In this document: positions 11,674 to 22,500 of the stretch, piece after piece
How the letters are laid out: each line of letters opens with the position of its first letter
Numbering within the stretch: the first letter of the stretch is position 1
Origin: Platycnemis pennipes
Taxonomy: Eukaryota > Arthropoda > Insecta > Odonata > Platycnemididae
Assembly: GCA_933228895.1 (NCBI GenBank)
Contig: OW121849.1
Location: forward strand, 121,710,849-121,774,848
Length of the DNA: 64,000 nt
Direction: 5' to 3'
Made by a program: the position numbers and the translations under genes
Notes under the pieces: model-generated
What the model was told of the DNA's origin: nothing
The model's database searches: none
The model's input: only the letters and a program-made list of their open reading frames with translations

Positions 11674-12206
11674 AATGAGGTGGTTTACCATCGCTTTTTT
11701 ATTGCCGAATCTGATAGAGTTTGTAAAATAAAGAGACCCGTATTCTGTTTTTTGATCTGTCAATTAGCTCTCTAGTTACAAGCGGCAAAAAATGATGCTT
11801 TTAACCCTTTCCGAAAAGTAGTCGTGCATGCGACCTAGTGCGCCATCAACTTCGTCCAATCGCAACTGAGCCCGCGAAGCTACTTCGCCTTATCCCAATG
11901 GGGGACACACAGCTGATCCTGCCAAAGGAAGTGGTTGCGACAGGATCTGTGCGACCAGACCTTCCAACAACCCCCCTCCACTCCCTTCCCTTTCCCTAAA
12001 AGCAGACAAGGGATGGGAGATGGATGACGTATTAAGTCTCAAATCAGCTTGTTCGGTGGGCGTCACCTTCTGCTTATTTGGATTTTAGGTTTATGAGTGA
12101 ATGGATCTGGTTAGAAGATGGATTTTTCACTAAAATTCACTTTTCATTTCCATCTAACGGTTTCGTTTACAGAATAGCGATTTTGGTTTCAAGTAAACGG
12201 CCCTAT
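11674..12206 (+). mobile_element. Copy 2 of the unclassified 531-534 bp TIR element
   Basis: Begins AATGAGGTGGTTTACC and ends AAGTAAACGGCCCTAT, whose reverse complement (ATAGGGCCGTTTACTT) resembles the start. It aligns with copies at 5226 and 28710 through AACCCTTTCCGAAAAGT, TCGCAACTGAGCCCGCGAAG, CACAGCTGAT and GGTGGGCGTCACC. It is the most diverged of the three in the centre (changes near 11830 and 12035). No open frame of interest. Confidence 0.75.
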
Positions 12207-12329
12207 ACATACATTGGTAAGTACGTACATAAGAAACAAAATGTACCAACATATTGATTTAGATATACTAGCTTATTCTCACGCGTTGAATGAACTCAAC
12301 TTTGTTGAAGTACCCTCGTCATAACTTTT

Positions 12330-13115
12330 GGCACGTGGGTTATGTTCGGGAAATGCTACGAACGGGGACAACTTGATTCGCAGTGTTGCTGGTTGGCCTC
12401 TTCCACTCCGGCTGCGATGTGGGAGAGCCAGAGATTGATTTGAGGTCGCCGGGATGGAGTGGCTCACAGCCGCGGAGCGGATGCACTCCGTTCTCGGTAA
12501 TTCCACCCAGCACCAACCATCGCTCGGGTCCACCACTCCACTCCCGCTAACCCAACCCCACACCTAGTCATGCCCACCCTTCTGCCCACCCCGCCCAACT
12601 CCCCAAACCACTCAATATCCACCCTTTTCCATTCCTCCCCTCGCCAATCCACCCCGACTTCAACCATTCCCTTCGCTCCTTGTCACTCAACATCGCGCGG
12701 ATTTCCCGCGCAGCCTGGATTGTGTTTTTCGGTTGATTTCCCACGTGAGCCGAGGGAGAGAGAGAGAGTCAGGCAGCCTTCCAACGGCGCCTGGCATCGT
12801 TGACCGGCGGCGGCGCTGTACCACTGGTCACTGGGAGGGGCAGCGACGCGGTGTGTGGAGGTGAAAAGGAGGGGGGTGAGGGTCGAAGGGCGTGGAGTGC
12901 CCGTGGGTATAGGAGAGGGAGGAGGTGGGGTGGAAGACAGAAGGGGAAGGGGGAGGGAATTGGATGAAAGAACGATGGGGAAGGGGATGCAAAGGTTGTG
13001 AGTGAGGATTTTGGGGGGAAGGAGAGAGGCGAATGGTGAGGGAGTGGTGGGTATGGAAGTGGGTAAATCAGGAGTGGAAACGTGGGATAAATACGAGAGA
13101 AGATATTTTTTTCTG
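12330..13115. other. GC-rich island 3
   Basis: C-rich half (12460-12690) followed by a G-rich half (12800-13080), so the long pyrimidine tract switches strand in the middle. Between them sits GCGGATTTCCCGCGC near 12700. The open frames here are low-complexity translations of the tracts. Function unknown; promoter or regulatory module possible. Confidence 0.4.
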
Positions 13116-14412
13116 ATGCAGATCGTTCATTCGCTATTCCGTTTCTTTTTTTTTCGGAGAGGGATTTTGGAAAATTCGGAAAATGCCGAGCTAAATTCAA
13201 ATGGATAATTCAGCCTTTTATTCAAATGAATGTATTCATATATTCATGAAATCTCTGTTCTTCTGAATTTAAAATATAATTTATAGTATATACACTTGAT
13301 TTTAAATAATGGTTAACATATTTATGTGGTCATACAGCAAATAATAACGGTAAAACTTCATTTTGATCCAATTTTTCTCTTGTATTTTCAAAAGGCTCGT
13401 GAGACTATGGCCTTCAGCCTTACATATATGATATTTTGACTGTGTGCGAAGTGAATTTATTTGCCAAACATGCATTATTATTCAAGCGCCTGGTAATTCA
13501 ATCTGTTGCTGTTTTGTTATGTAGGGCGATGCCAATTATTATATATTTTTATTAGGGAACTACTATCTAGCTAATCGGCAATTTAAGTAGTTTTCCAATC
13601 TCTGGAAAACAATGAAAAATAATCAATATTTGAGAGTATGATGATAAACGTCTAATTCCTTTTGGCCCGATTTTGTTTCGAAAATAGCCTATGCATCGTT
13701 CGGTGAATGAAGAGAAAGAATGATTTCCTAGTTATGGTTTTCAGCGTAATATTCTGTTAACAATGAGCAGGGAAGTTTTCGCTATGGTAATAAAAGGAAT
13801 TTTATGGAATATCAGTTTTATTAATATGTTATATTAGGATATTAAAAATGAGGTCACTCAATAGACTCATTTGAATAGCAAAGTGTTGAATATAATAGAT
13901 GAGACTCACAAAATAGCTACGTGCTTGCGAAACATACGAAAATAAAAACCCATGTATTTTTTAAAAAGAAATATGAGTAAATATCTACATTATCCTTGAT
14001 GTTTTATGATAGAAAGAAGTATCTACAATAATTGAAATTTTATCCATTGGCGATCAAGTTAGAATAATCGATTAAGTTTGGTTCTTACTCAGCGACCGCA
14101 CCCTTAGATTTTGTTGTCCACATCAGCTTCGCAAGGGATGAGAATACATCTTGTAGTGCTACACAATTCATATGGTTACCGTATTGACACCGTGTTTACT
14201 CACCAATTGTCACATTAAACTTAAGGATTAACAAGTGCTTTCTGTGGTGGCACCACGTTTCCATTCCCACCTGATTTTAATTCTAAAACATTTCCTGATC
14301 CCAATATTTATAGACAAATGTCATACTGCTCCACGTGGCAATTCATTTTAAAAACCATAAAACAACGGATATGGGAAAAAGTAAGGCATCCACATTGATA
14401 ATGATAAAATGT
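13116..14412. other. AT-rich DNA, nothing recognised
   Basis: About 1.3 kb with no open frame of note and no recognised repeat. Confidence 0.5.
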
Positions 14413-14665
14413 TTGTAGTATCTAGAGTCTTAACTTGATATCACCTTCAATATTAAGGGCTCTTTTTGAATCCCGATGGTGGCAGAGATTATTAATGCCT
14501 ACTTGACCCCATATGGGCTAGGTGGAGAACACTTCGAGGTCTGTTCGTTCGGTGGGACGTTAAACCGAGGACCTTTTTTCGCCATTTGTTAGTATCAGGC
14601 TGATGCCGAAGCCTGGTTTCTCTTCATCATTCCTCAGTATATAGTTTCTACCCTTACTCCATTAA
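14413..14665 (+). mobile_element. Diverged SINE-A copy
   Basis: Head remnant TCTAGAGTCTTAAC...AAGGGCTCTTTTTGAATCCCGATGG corresponds to the tRNA-Gly-like head of the SINE at 37497. The central domain is better kept: GTGGGACGTTAAACCGAGGA at 14552, then CAGGCTGATGCCGAAGCCTGG and TTTCTCT, matching TAGGCTAATGCCGACGCCAGG and TTTCTCT in the young copy. The 3' tail is lost or unrecognisable after about 14665. Confidence 0.75.
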
Positions 14666-15855
14666 GATGCTTGAGTGGCTTAAGGTGTCTGTCACTTCTC
14701 CCAGATAAATACCTCTATGAAGTTATGATGTTGTAAGGTGTTCGTTCACCTAATATATAAATTTCAGGGTCAAAATATTCTCCTCCTTTGTTTTCTTCTG
14801 GAATTCGAGAATTTCAAGGGACCTCCTGGTTAACATTTAATGCCTGATAAATGCAGCTGGATTTCGTTGCGAATAAAAACACTTACGCTCTTTCTCCTTC
14901 ATGCCTTTAAGACGAAACAGTGAGCAACACCGGGAGAGCTACAAAATTGTCGGAACAAAACCATTCTGCAAGATGGATGAAACTCATGAAAGTGGGCTAT
15001 AAAAAAAGGCAGAGCCCCTATTTTCTGCAGGTGGTCATAAAAATGGATAGTAAAAGAGGGGAGGAATTGGCGGCGGGTAGTTTGACAGTCGCATGTAGTT
15101 TCTGTAGAGGGACAACACAAGTGATACATCAGTCTAGCGTTTTGTGCGCCATGTAAAAGCAGTTGTCTGCCTGGAAAGAGTTGTTGTAAAGACTTTCTAG
15201 GTATATTATCCTAGACAGAGATTTATGGAACGTATTGAAGAAAGGTATCCTACTCTTCTTGTAGATATCAGCTAGGAAAGCAAGCACAAACGCTTCTAGG
15301 TAATGGCAGTTCTTTTACGAGTGCAAAAGTAATGACTCGATACCTTTGGTCCACGTGCCTAATGTATCAAGTGAATCGTTTTTTTATGACACAAACATCT
15401 CTTGCCAAATACGATTTACAAAGAATGACTAACAATCTCGTAGTAGTAGTCTTGTGCATTGTGGTGTTGTTTGGGCATTTTACACATGCGCACAAATGTA
15501 CGCATGCATGCTCACTGAAATTGGTAGACAACATTAAGATATCATTAAATTTTATTTCAATTTCCAATATATGATGTGTTGCAATTATTAACGAGACTGA
15601 CGCTACTACAGAGGAAGTACGCATGCGCCAAATGCCTGCGACCGACAGCTGTCTAGCATGAAGCCTTCTATTCAGTGTAAGCAAATCTCAGCAATCTAAA
15701 CAAATCATTCTGGATGTGACATTCGTTTGTATGGAAGCCTTTTTTTCTGTTTTTCCGGAGAAAATGCTAAGTGCAACAATAGAGCAACGAATTTTTGTGA
15801 AATTTCACTTTTAACTTAAAAAACCGCAACTGAAACTTAATAGTTATTAAAATAA
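14666..15855. other. AT-rich DNA, nothing recognised
   Basis: Contains short open frames up to 105 codons without any recognised family. No repeat assigned. Confidence 0.45.
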
Positions 15856-15960
15856 CACTGAAAAGTTTATCTGATTTTAAGGTACAAAAGAGATCTGAAT
15901 TTCAGATGCAACATTTTTAAGACAGTGCATGTTGAAATTCAGCACTAATATCTTGTCTAA

Positions 15961-16235
15961 AATAAGGCAGGTGAAGACCTGAAAATCAGATCAGGTGGGT
16001 CTTATTTTAAGTTAGGCCTATGCTGAATTTAAGACAGCCCTAGTCAGGTAATAATGCGTGTTGCTACTGAAATTCAAGCCTACTTTGAGGGGATGTCTTA
16101 TTTTAAGGCAGGTGCAGGACTGAAAATCAGACCAGGTGGACTTAATTTTACATACGCCCATGCTGAATTTAAGACGAGGGCTGTCTTAAATTCAGCATGG
16201 GCCTATTTTAAAACAAGTCCCACGTAATAATGCTG
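15961..16235. repeat. Two imperfect direct repeats inside the CACTA-like element
   Basis: The order AAGGCAGGTG, GAC-CTGAAAATCAGA-CAGGTGG, CTTA-TTTTA, GCC-ATGCTGAATTTAAGAC, GTAATAATGC-GTTGCTA appears twice, first from about 15965 and again from about 16104. The second copy has a back-folded insertion (the palindrome at 16156-16202). Confidence 0.65.
16156..16202. repeat. Perfect 20 bp inverted repeat with 7 nt loop
   Basis: GCCCATGCTGAATTTAAGAC is followed after GAGGGCT by its exact reverse complement. It lies inside the CACTA-like element and duplicates, inverted, a motif found once in the neighbouring repeat unit (16018-16036). Confidence 0.9.
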
Positions 16236-16914
16236 GTTGCTATTTAAATTGCTATTTAAATTCTATTTAAAACTTACTTTTATGGGATTTTTAATTATAA
16301 ATACATATTTAAACTTTTCACACGAACACGAACCAAAACCCTTACGTTTCATATTTCTATTCAATGATACTGTTTTACTGACTAAATTCTTGGATAGAGC
16401 AAACGTAAGTCATAGAATTTCCATTGAAAAAGATTTCAGGACTGAAATTGGAACACATTAACAATAACTTCAAAGATATTATGAAAATTTGTACTTCTTT
16501 CAGGAACAAAGTAATCCATACAAAGTTCTATATACCCAAAGATATATACGAGTATCTACAAACCAAGGCAGGAACTTTCACTTGACGAGGGCGACTATTT
16601 TTTAGTTCTTAAAACCCTGCCACGTAGTCAAAATAAGGAAGATTAATCTCAGGATACGTCACTCAGACACAACTGACACCCTTCTGCAAACAAACGAAGT
16701 ATCAACGCCACATTCTCACACCATTAATTTATCGCACGAAACATATTTCACCTACTTACAATAAAATTTGACTAGACATCGAAATTTACGTATTTACACT
16801 TCGTAATCCTTGTTGAATTCCATCTATCTGGTTACGCTCCGCCCATCAGTCTCTGCTATTGTCAGGTTAGCTCCAATTGCGGAGCCAACCAAGGCTTACT
16901 TATCTTCAGCCCGG

Positions 16915-16935
16915 GTGATCTGAATTTCAGATCAC
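16915..16935. repeat. 21 bp perfect odd palindrome GTGATCTGAA-T-TTCAGATCAC
   Basis: Ten-base arms around one central T. The related element at 60085 keeps the position but with mismatches (GTGATCTGAAATTCAAATCAC), which suggests a conserved protein-binding or replication-related motif of this element family. Confidence 0.8.
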
Positions 16936-17160
16936 AACCATCGCATTTTCAATATGCTGTTGTTAAGTTCTTAAAATAAGACGGAGGTGTGCTTGATTTT
17001 CACGCATGTTTACTTTTACATTTAGACTATTACCGTAAAATCAGACAGCGTTTAGATTCAGATCGCACTGAAAATCAGATAAATGTTTTTTAGTGAAGAG
17101 TTCGGCAGTGAATCTTTATCGCGTGCACGTGTTTTTTAGTGGTTTAAGCGTTTTATAGAT

Positions 17161-17450
17161 GCCCTGGAAATCGTCAAAAACGGATGACAATATCGAAAAA
17201 ATCGGTGATCTAGTCATATATGAACGCCCGTTAAGTATTCGTGCGATTGCTGAAACTGTAGGAATTGACAAAGAATACGTACGGCCAAATTTTACACAAC
17301 AATGTTAACATGCAAAAAGTGTGTGCCAAAAAGGTGGCTAAAATTCTCACGTTTGAACAACAAATAGTTGGAAAAACTTGTATTGATACCTTAAATTCCA
17401 TTGAAAATACATTCATTACAATACATTCATTACACTTGCCAAGAAGTATC
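17161..17450 (+). pseudogene. Mariner-like transposase N-terminal fragment
   Basis: An ATG at 17161 opens MPWKSSKTDD...IEKIGDLVIYERPLSIRAIAETVGIDKE. After a frameshift this continues as QILHNNVNMQKVCAKKVAKIL and TFEQQ...CIDTLNSIEN (ORF frame from 17265). The order (helix-turn-helix with LSIRAIAETVGI, then the linker K-VCAK-VP-LT-EQ, then C-D-L--IE) is that of mariner-family transposases. The DDD catalytic domain is absent. The fragment begins 65 bp after the end of the CACTA-like element. Confidence 0.65.
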
Positions 17451-17930
17451 AATTAAAAACAATGGCCCAAGCATAAATATACAGGTATGCCTTTATTCAC
17501 TGTTATTAATTATTTTATGGGCAAAATAAGTTCAAGGTTGACGGTGGACTAGATTTCTCTATATTCCTCGTTGTTAGAAAATATTATATTTGAGAAATAC
17601 TGCGCAGAAATAAACGTGTATTGTTGTTTTAATAATACTAGATGTTTCGTGTAATTTACGAAAAATATTAGAATAGCTCAATCCGAGTGAATGTCACCAA
17701 TTAATGTACTTCTGATAATCCTACACACAAACTGATTTTCTTTATTTATTCAAATGCATTGAAAATTTCAAATAAAATGGAACTCCGCTCGCAAGTAGTA
17801 GTGGCAGTAGTAATTCATTGGGGAAGGTAACCTACCGCTTCGATCATTTTCGCTAATATAATATACCTATGTGGTTGGTGGAATGAAAGTTGTAGATCAT
17901 TGTCGAAAAGTGGAGTGAAATCAGAGTTCC
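17451..17930. other. AT-rich DNA, nothing recognised
   Basis: No continuation of the mariner catalytic domain was found here. Confidence 0.45.
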
Positions 17931-18110
17931 TTAGGTGTTTAACGTCCCATTCGATGGAGAATTAATGAACTCAAGTGATCTCCACACTGCAATTGAGTAG
18001 GGGCCGGTGTGGATAAGAATTTTACCCACTTCCGAAATTCGAACACGGGAATTCGAACTTGTCGGGTGGGCGGTTCTCAACCATTTGCACCAAGTTGATT
18101 CCCTTAAGCT
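17931..18110 (-). mobile_element. SINE-A relative with a different tRNA-like head, inverted
   Basis: On the minus strand: a head with TGGTGCAAATGGTTGAG (A-box-like) and AGTTCGAATTCCCG (B-box-like). Then come GGAAGTGGGTAAAATT, CCCCTACT...CACTTGAGT, CTCCATCGAATGGGACGTTAA. The last part is the same central domain as in the SINE at 37497 (CCGTCGGATGGGACGTTAAG), while the head differs. It suggests a SINE superfamily sharing a core with swapped heads. Confidence 0.6.
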
Positions 18111-18430
18111 CACGAACCACACCAGTAAAATGTCACGCCATCTCAATCTCAACGATGAAAATGAATTAGGCAATATGTGTATTTTTCAATTATGCCATGT
18201 ATTGTCCACCACAATGTTCATTTTATTCATCAGGAATATTGGCCCCGTTTGTTCCAGTACTGGCGTATATACGTTCATATTTGAGCGCAGCTATGACGTA
18301 TCTCCTCTCCATGTTTCTACTTTTCTACGTTTCTGCTCAATTTCTCCACATATACAGACGAGATTTGATCCAAATTAAAAGCGAGTTAGAATCCAAGAGA
18401 TTCTGGTTTAATGAGAGCCGTGATGCATTT

Positions 18431-18505
18431 CAACTACATCTACATCAATGGTCATATCACAATCCATCGTAAAGGTCGGTGGCAGTGGGGTGAATTTACA
18501 CCAAA
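18431..18505 (+). repeat. Dispersed CTACATCTACAT repeat, weak copy
   Basis: CAACTACATCTACATCAATGG followed by GGTCGGTGGCAGTGGGGTGAA resembles the short repeat best seen at 25089 (TCTACATCTACG...GCCACC...GGGG). The central part is diverged, so assignment is tentative. Confidence 0.4.
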
Positions 18506-19737
18506 CATGCATTACATATCATGTCTACATTTCCCAATTAAATAAAAATATTATAATAGCAAAGCAAGCATGCAAAAACATGCTGTTAGGTTCTTTAGCT
18601 TGAAGTCCTTAAACCAGCATGCGACTACCAACGCTATTCATTAATACACATATTTATAATATTGGATGTATTTATAGCCATTCATATCCCTAATTGTGCA
18701 AGGAAAAAAAGGCATTTTGAATCTATCAGTTTGGAAATAAATCTCTCATATCTTGTTTTTATGATCCAGTCTACCATATTAAGTTGTGGTTCACGAAATA
18801 TTTTTAACGTTATCACAGAAAATATCATTTTAGAATTTATATAAGAGGTTAGGCCTGAATTCCAACCTACGACCGGACCATGATTCCCATTTTAGCTTAT
18901 TTAATAGACTGGTCATCAGCCGGGAGATTCCGATTTAGAGAGAGCCGCGAATATTTGATTGCTATTGCCATATGATTATTAGCTGAAGTTCTGGACAATA
19001 TTGATATAATTTCCTCATAGAAAGTGATGATTGCGTTGTGGCCTAACCGTAGGGTAAAATGTGCTCTTATTCAAATGTATAGAACCAGTTTTCATGAATA
19101 TTTAGAACGCAGCTGCGCTACTGTTGATTTGTTTTATGCTATAAATACGTTGAGCTTTTGTATTCATGGCTATAATATGCCTATTCAACAGTATAATGCA
19201 CGAGTTAATTCTGAATTAATTTCCTAACGCTCTACTTCTACAATTTGTGATTATATCACTGCGGCATTCATCTGAGTTTCAGCCCATATTTTACCCCTCT
19301 GTCTTTGGGAATATGAACTCATATCCACTACAGTAACGGCTGAGGAAATTCCTTCGCGGTCTTCGCGGCTCTTTCGTTCCAGAAGGGATTCAAGTACGGA
19401 ATTAACGTGACTGAATGGTCGAGAGATCGGGAGAAAAGTTCGCAGGGATGGGACGGGGGAACGATACACATCGAAAAACACATGCATAATAGTTTCGCAT
19501 TTTGCATATTTTGAATGCCTTGATGGGATTGAATTTACGCTATCTCAATTTTTGCGTGACTTTCAAGGAACTTGTTATATATATTTGATGAAGTGTGATG
19601 GATTTTCATTGGTTGCCAAATTGAATAGCGACTACTTTATAAGCAAGTTCTAATCCACGTCATTTGAAATTTAAGATTTACAATAGAGCCCAAAAGGTAA
19701 CTGAAAGTTTGATTCCTTGACGTGCTTATTTATAGTT
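18506..19737. other. AT-rich DNA, nothing recognised
   Basis: About 1.2 kb with no recognised feature. Confidence 0.5.
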
Positions 19738-19776
19738 AACCCCCTGCCACACACCATTTCGGTGGAAATTAGGATA
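19738..19776 (-). repeat. Dispersed GCCACC...GGTGTGTGGCAGGGGGT repeat copy
   Basis: On the minus strand: TTTCCACCGAAATGGTGTGTGGCAGGGGGTT, given here as the key block GGTGTGTGGCAGGGGGTT. It matches copies at 25089, 48453, 51288 and 55356. The small inverted repeat CCACC/GGTGTGTGG is the conserved centre of a short repeat I know from many insect genomes. Confidence 0.55.
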
Positions 19777-19849
19777 TTTTGTAAGTGTACATATAGAAGA
19801 TATGGCGTTTAGTGAAAGAGGAGCAGATATTTTGCCATAAAATATGGGT

Positions 19850-20480
19850 GTGTGCGATGGAAAGGAAAGGGTAATACATTCAAATATTCTGGGGGAGAGT
19901 TTTGGAAGGTCAGCACAGTGGATAACTATAGATTACCTTTTGTTTTCTCCCTTAACAAGGAAACAATGGCGGAACTCGATGGACTCTTTTTCTCCCCCAT
20001 CTTCCCTACAACATCCCTTTCTGTACCTCTTCGCAACCAGTCGCGAGCGCGTGCCTTATACAGCTCCATCCTCCCCCTAAACCTTTCCCCCACGCACGAG
20101 CCCCTTTTATTCACCCCTCCTCCGCCGCCGTCTCACTCCAAATACTCGACCCACCCCGTCCCCCGACAACCTCCCCCTCTATCGTGAGATACACGCCGCC
20201 GCCCATTGTCTCGCATTGTTGCGACAGTGGAGCCGTACTTATATAAGTAATATATCGTTTAAAGTGGCGTTCGGACTGGAAGCATAAGGAAAAAGAGATG
20301 CAGACGAGAGGGGTTGGGGGAGGCGAATCGAGGTAGGCGTCGGGTTTATGGGAGAGGTTGGTTAGTTAAGGGTTCGCCGAGGAGAGGGTGGTGGGAAAGT
20401 CAGAAGGAGGGACTCGTGATGGAAGGGAACATTATGAGCAGCGGTGTGTGAGGTTTCGAGTGGGAGGAAGTTAGTCGGAT
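19850..20480. other. GC-rich island 4
   Basis: C-rich tract 19980-20190, then a core at 20195-20290 with two CATTGT sites 10 bp apart (20204 and 20214; Sox-like) and TTATATAAGTAATATATCG. A G-rich tract follows at 20290-20420. The layout, opposite-strand tracts around an AT-rich core, is the same as in islands 1-3. Confidence 0.4.
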
Positions 20481-20940
20481 GATTTCGAGAGGATCTCATT
20501 CGTAGTGAAGGGGTTCAGGGTTTTCATTTTTTTTTTATTTTCTGGGGCCAGGGATCGTCTGACGAGTGGGAGGGTGGAGGTGTGTCGACGAGAAAAGGGG
20601 AAAATACCTTTTATTCCTCCTCCCCAACTGTAGACACTGAAGACCAATACACGTCTGGGATGGAACAACGAAACCCTTTTCAATGCCAGGGGCACTTAAA
20701 ATCCACGAGGGGAGGCAGCGGGGCGTATCCGCTCCGCCCCGTTTTAGCCCTGAGAGCTGAACGCGGAACAACGTTGCCGCCGCACTTAATCAACCATTTT
20801 ATATGCGATTGAAACGCTGAACATTTTGCTCTGGTGAAAAAACAAAGGTTTGAGTAGTCAAAACTGAAATCGTCGTGGGGGGAGGAGGGGGCGGGGTTCT
20901 TCCTGCCATTTTTCCGTACTAAATTTTTGTCTGAGAATTA
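20481..20940. other. Mixed GC-rich DNA downstream of island 4
   Basis: Purine-rich patches (20560-20600, 20870-20895) and CpG-rich sequence around 20715-20790. No coding signature in the 74-78 codon open frames that cross it. Confidence 0.35.
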
Positions 20941-22500
20941 TAAAGTCTCAGAGTAATTATCCCTTTATTTCCCTAGCAAGGCAATGGAGGAAAAATGAAT
21001 GTATTGAGGGTATATTTTGCAAATATTGATCTGAGAACAACTTGAGAAAAGTCTACAGTAAAATGTAGCTTCTGTTGTCTCATTCTGTCGTTTGTAATTC
21101 ACACAAATTTTTTTCTGCTGAAAAGCAAAAGCGTAGCCAAGCATCCATATAGGTGCCTCATAAAAATGTATCGCGGCCTAAAACTAGTGAAGCAACATAA
21201 TAGCTTTATCACCAATCAAAGCTCTGCTTTTCTGCTTTCAAAGGTTTTTGACAGTTCATGTTTTCGCATGTTTCAATTGACCGCCATTAAAATTTTAGAA
21301 TAGCGTTCTCGTGGATCAAACGGTTTGGACGGCTAGGAATAATATTTGGCCTGTAAATAACGTTTGACAAACCTAGGGATACAATATTTGATCCTTCTTA
21401 TTCGTGAATCTCCAAGTGAATTGCATCTGAAGGCGTATTTTATTTTCTTTTTTTTTATAAAATGCATGTGCTCTTAAAAATTCAGCCAATCGATCGCATA
21501 GAACTAGAGCATCATATCATTTTTATGGAAACAATGTAGAGTTTCTATAGAACCAGAGCTTCATATTATTTCTCCGTTGTAAATTACTTTTACCTCTATT
21601 TTGTCTTTATTTTCCTGCATCTCCAGATACGAGACACGTATTCAACTAATGCGTATGTTACCAGAATCAGTTTAGCTCGTGGGGGAACTAACAGGTACCA
21701 AGGAATCCACACTACCGAGTACGAAATTCCTTCAATAATCGATTGGGTTATTGAGTGAGTACGCAAAACCACACATTGTTACTCTGAAGGATAAAGTTTA
21801 CCAAAAACCGAGTACCTACTCTAGAATTTGCAGCACCCCTCTGAAGAGGAGTAATACCTATATCTTTGAGCCTGGCCTCTTCTCCAATACCAGTTACTTC
21901 CCCCTCTGTCCTTTACAAATAAAATATATTCATGCTCACGAACATTATTGCAGGATAAAAGACACCATAAAAAGTAGACATTAAGGTGAATGTAGGTATC
22001 CTGCTTTTACCAGAACTCTGTTTAGGCTCATGCACCTTTGTACCACTAAAATGTGTCGTGAATTTCTACAAACCTTAGCCTGCAACAAAAAGCCACATAA
22101 ATTAGTAAATTGTATTTAATCATTTATTGCTGGTGTTTGATGCATCTATAGCCAACACCAGTTTTCTTTCCATGCAGTAACACATTCTTAAGCGTGTAGT
22201 TGCACTTGATCCTCTGCCATGAACCCTAGTGATGATGTTACTAACATGCACGACTTGCAATACCTACGATCCGACTAATCTTTGTAGATACGTTTGATAT
22301 ATGTAGGTAGATGAAAATCAAGGGGAATTGTACTAGTTTTGCGGTTAACTGGACAAATTGAAAAAAAAAAAACTATAAACTTAATCTTAAAAAAAAGCAC
22401 TCCATACTTCAGGGAAAAGATAGTTTTATATGACTCAGACCAGCAACCTTTATGCTGAGGACTGGTATTTTTTTTGTTAAAGCGGCAATCTCGTAAAGAT
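20941..22500. other. AT-rich DNA, nothing recognised
   Basis: About 1.5 kb. Contains a short A-run at 22361 and a small inverted repeat around 22127-22165 (GGTGTTTGATGC / CCAACACC), otherwise nothing recognised. Confidence 0.45.

Larger units (their letters stand above)
15856..17095. mobile_element. CACTA (EnSpm)-like non-autonomous element, 1.24 kb
   Basis: The left end CACTGAAAAGTTTATCTGAT and the reverse complement of the right end, CACTAAAAAACATTTATCTG, form terminal inverted repeats of about 25 bp that begin with CACT. Possible 2 bp duplications (AA) flank it. The interior is crowded with near-palindromic 11-mers: CTGAAAATCAG (15979, 16120, 17068), CTTATTTTAAG or its complement (16001, 16097, 16970), and ATCTGAATTTCAGAT (15893). 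CACTA elements are known for subterminal repeats bound by their own proteins, so this layout fits that superfamily. It encodes no transposase. The right 270 bp recurs inverted at 60085. Confidence 0.6.
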
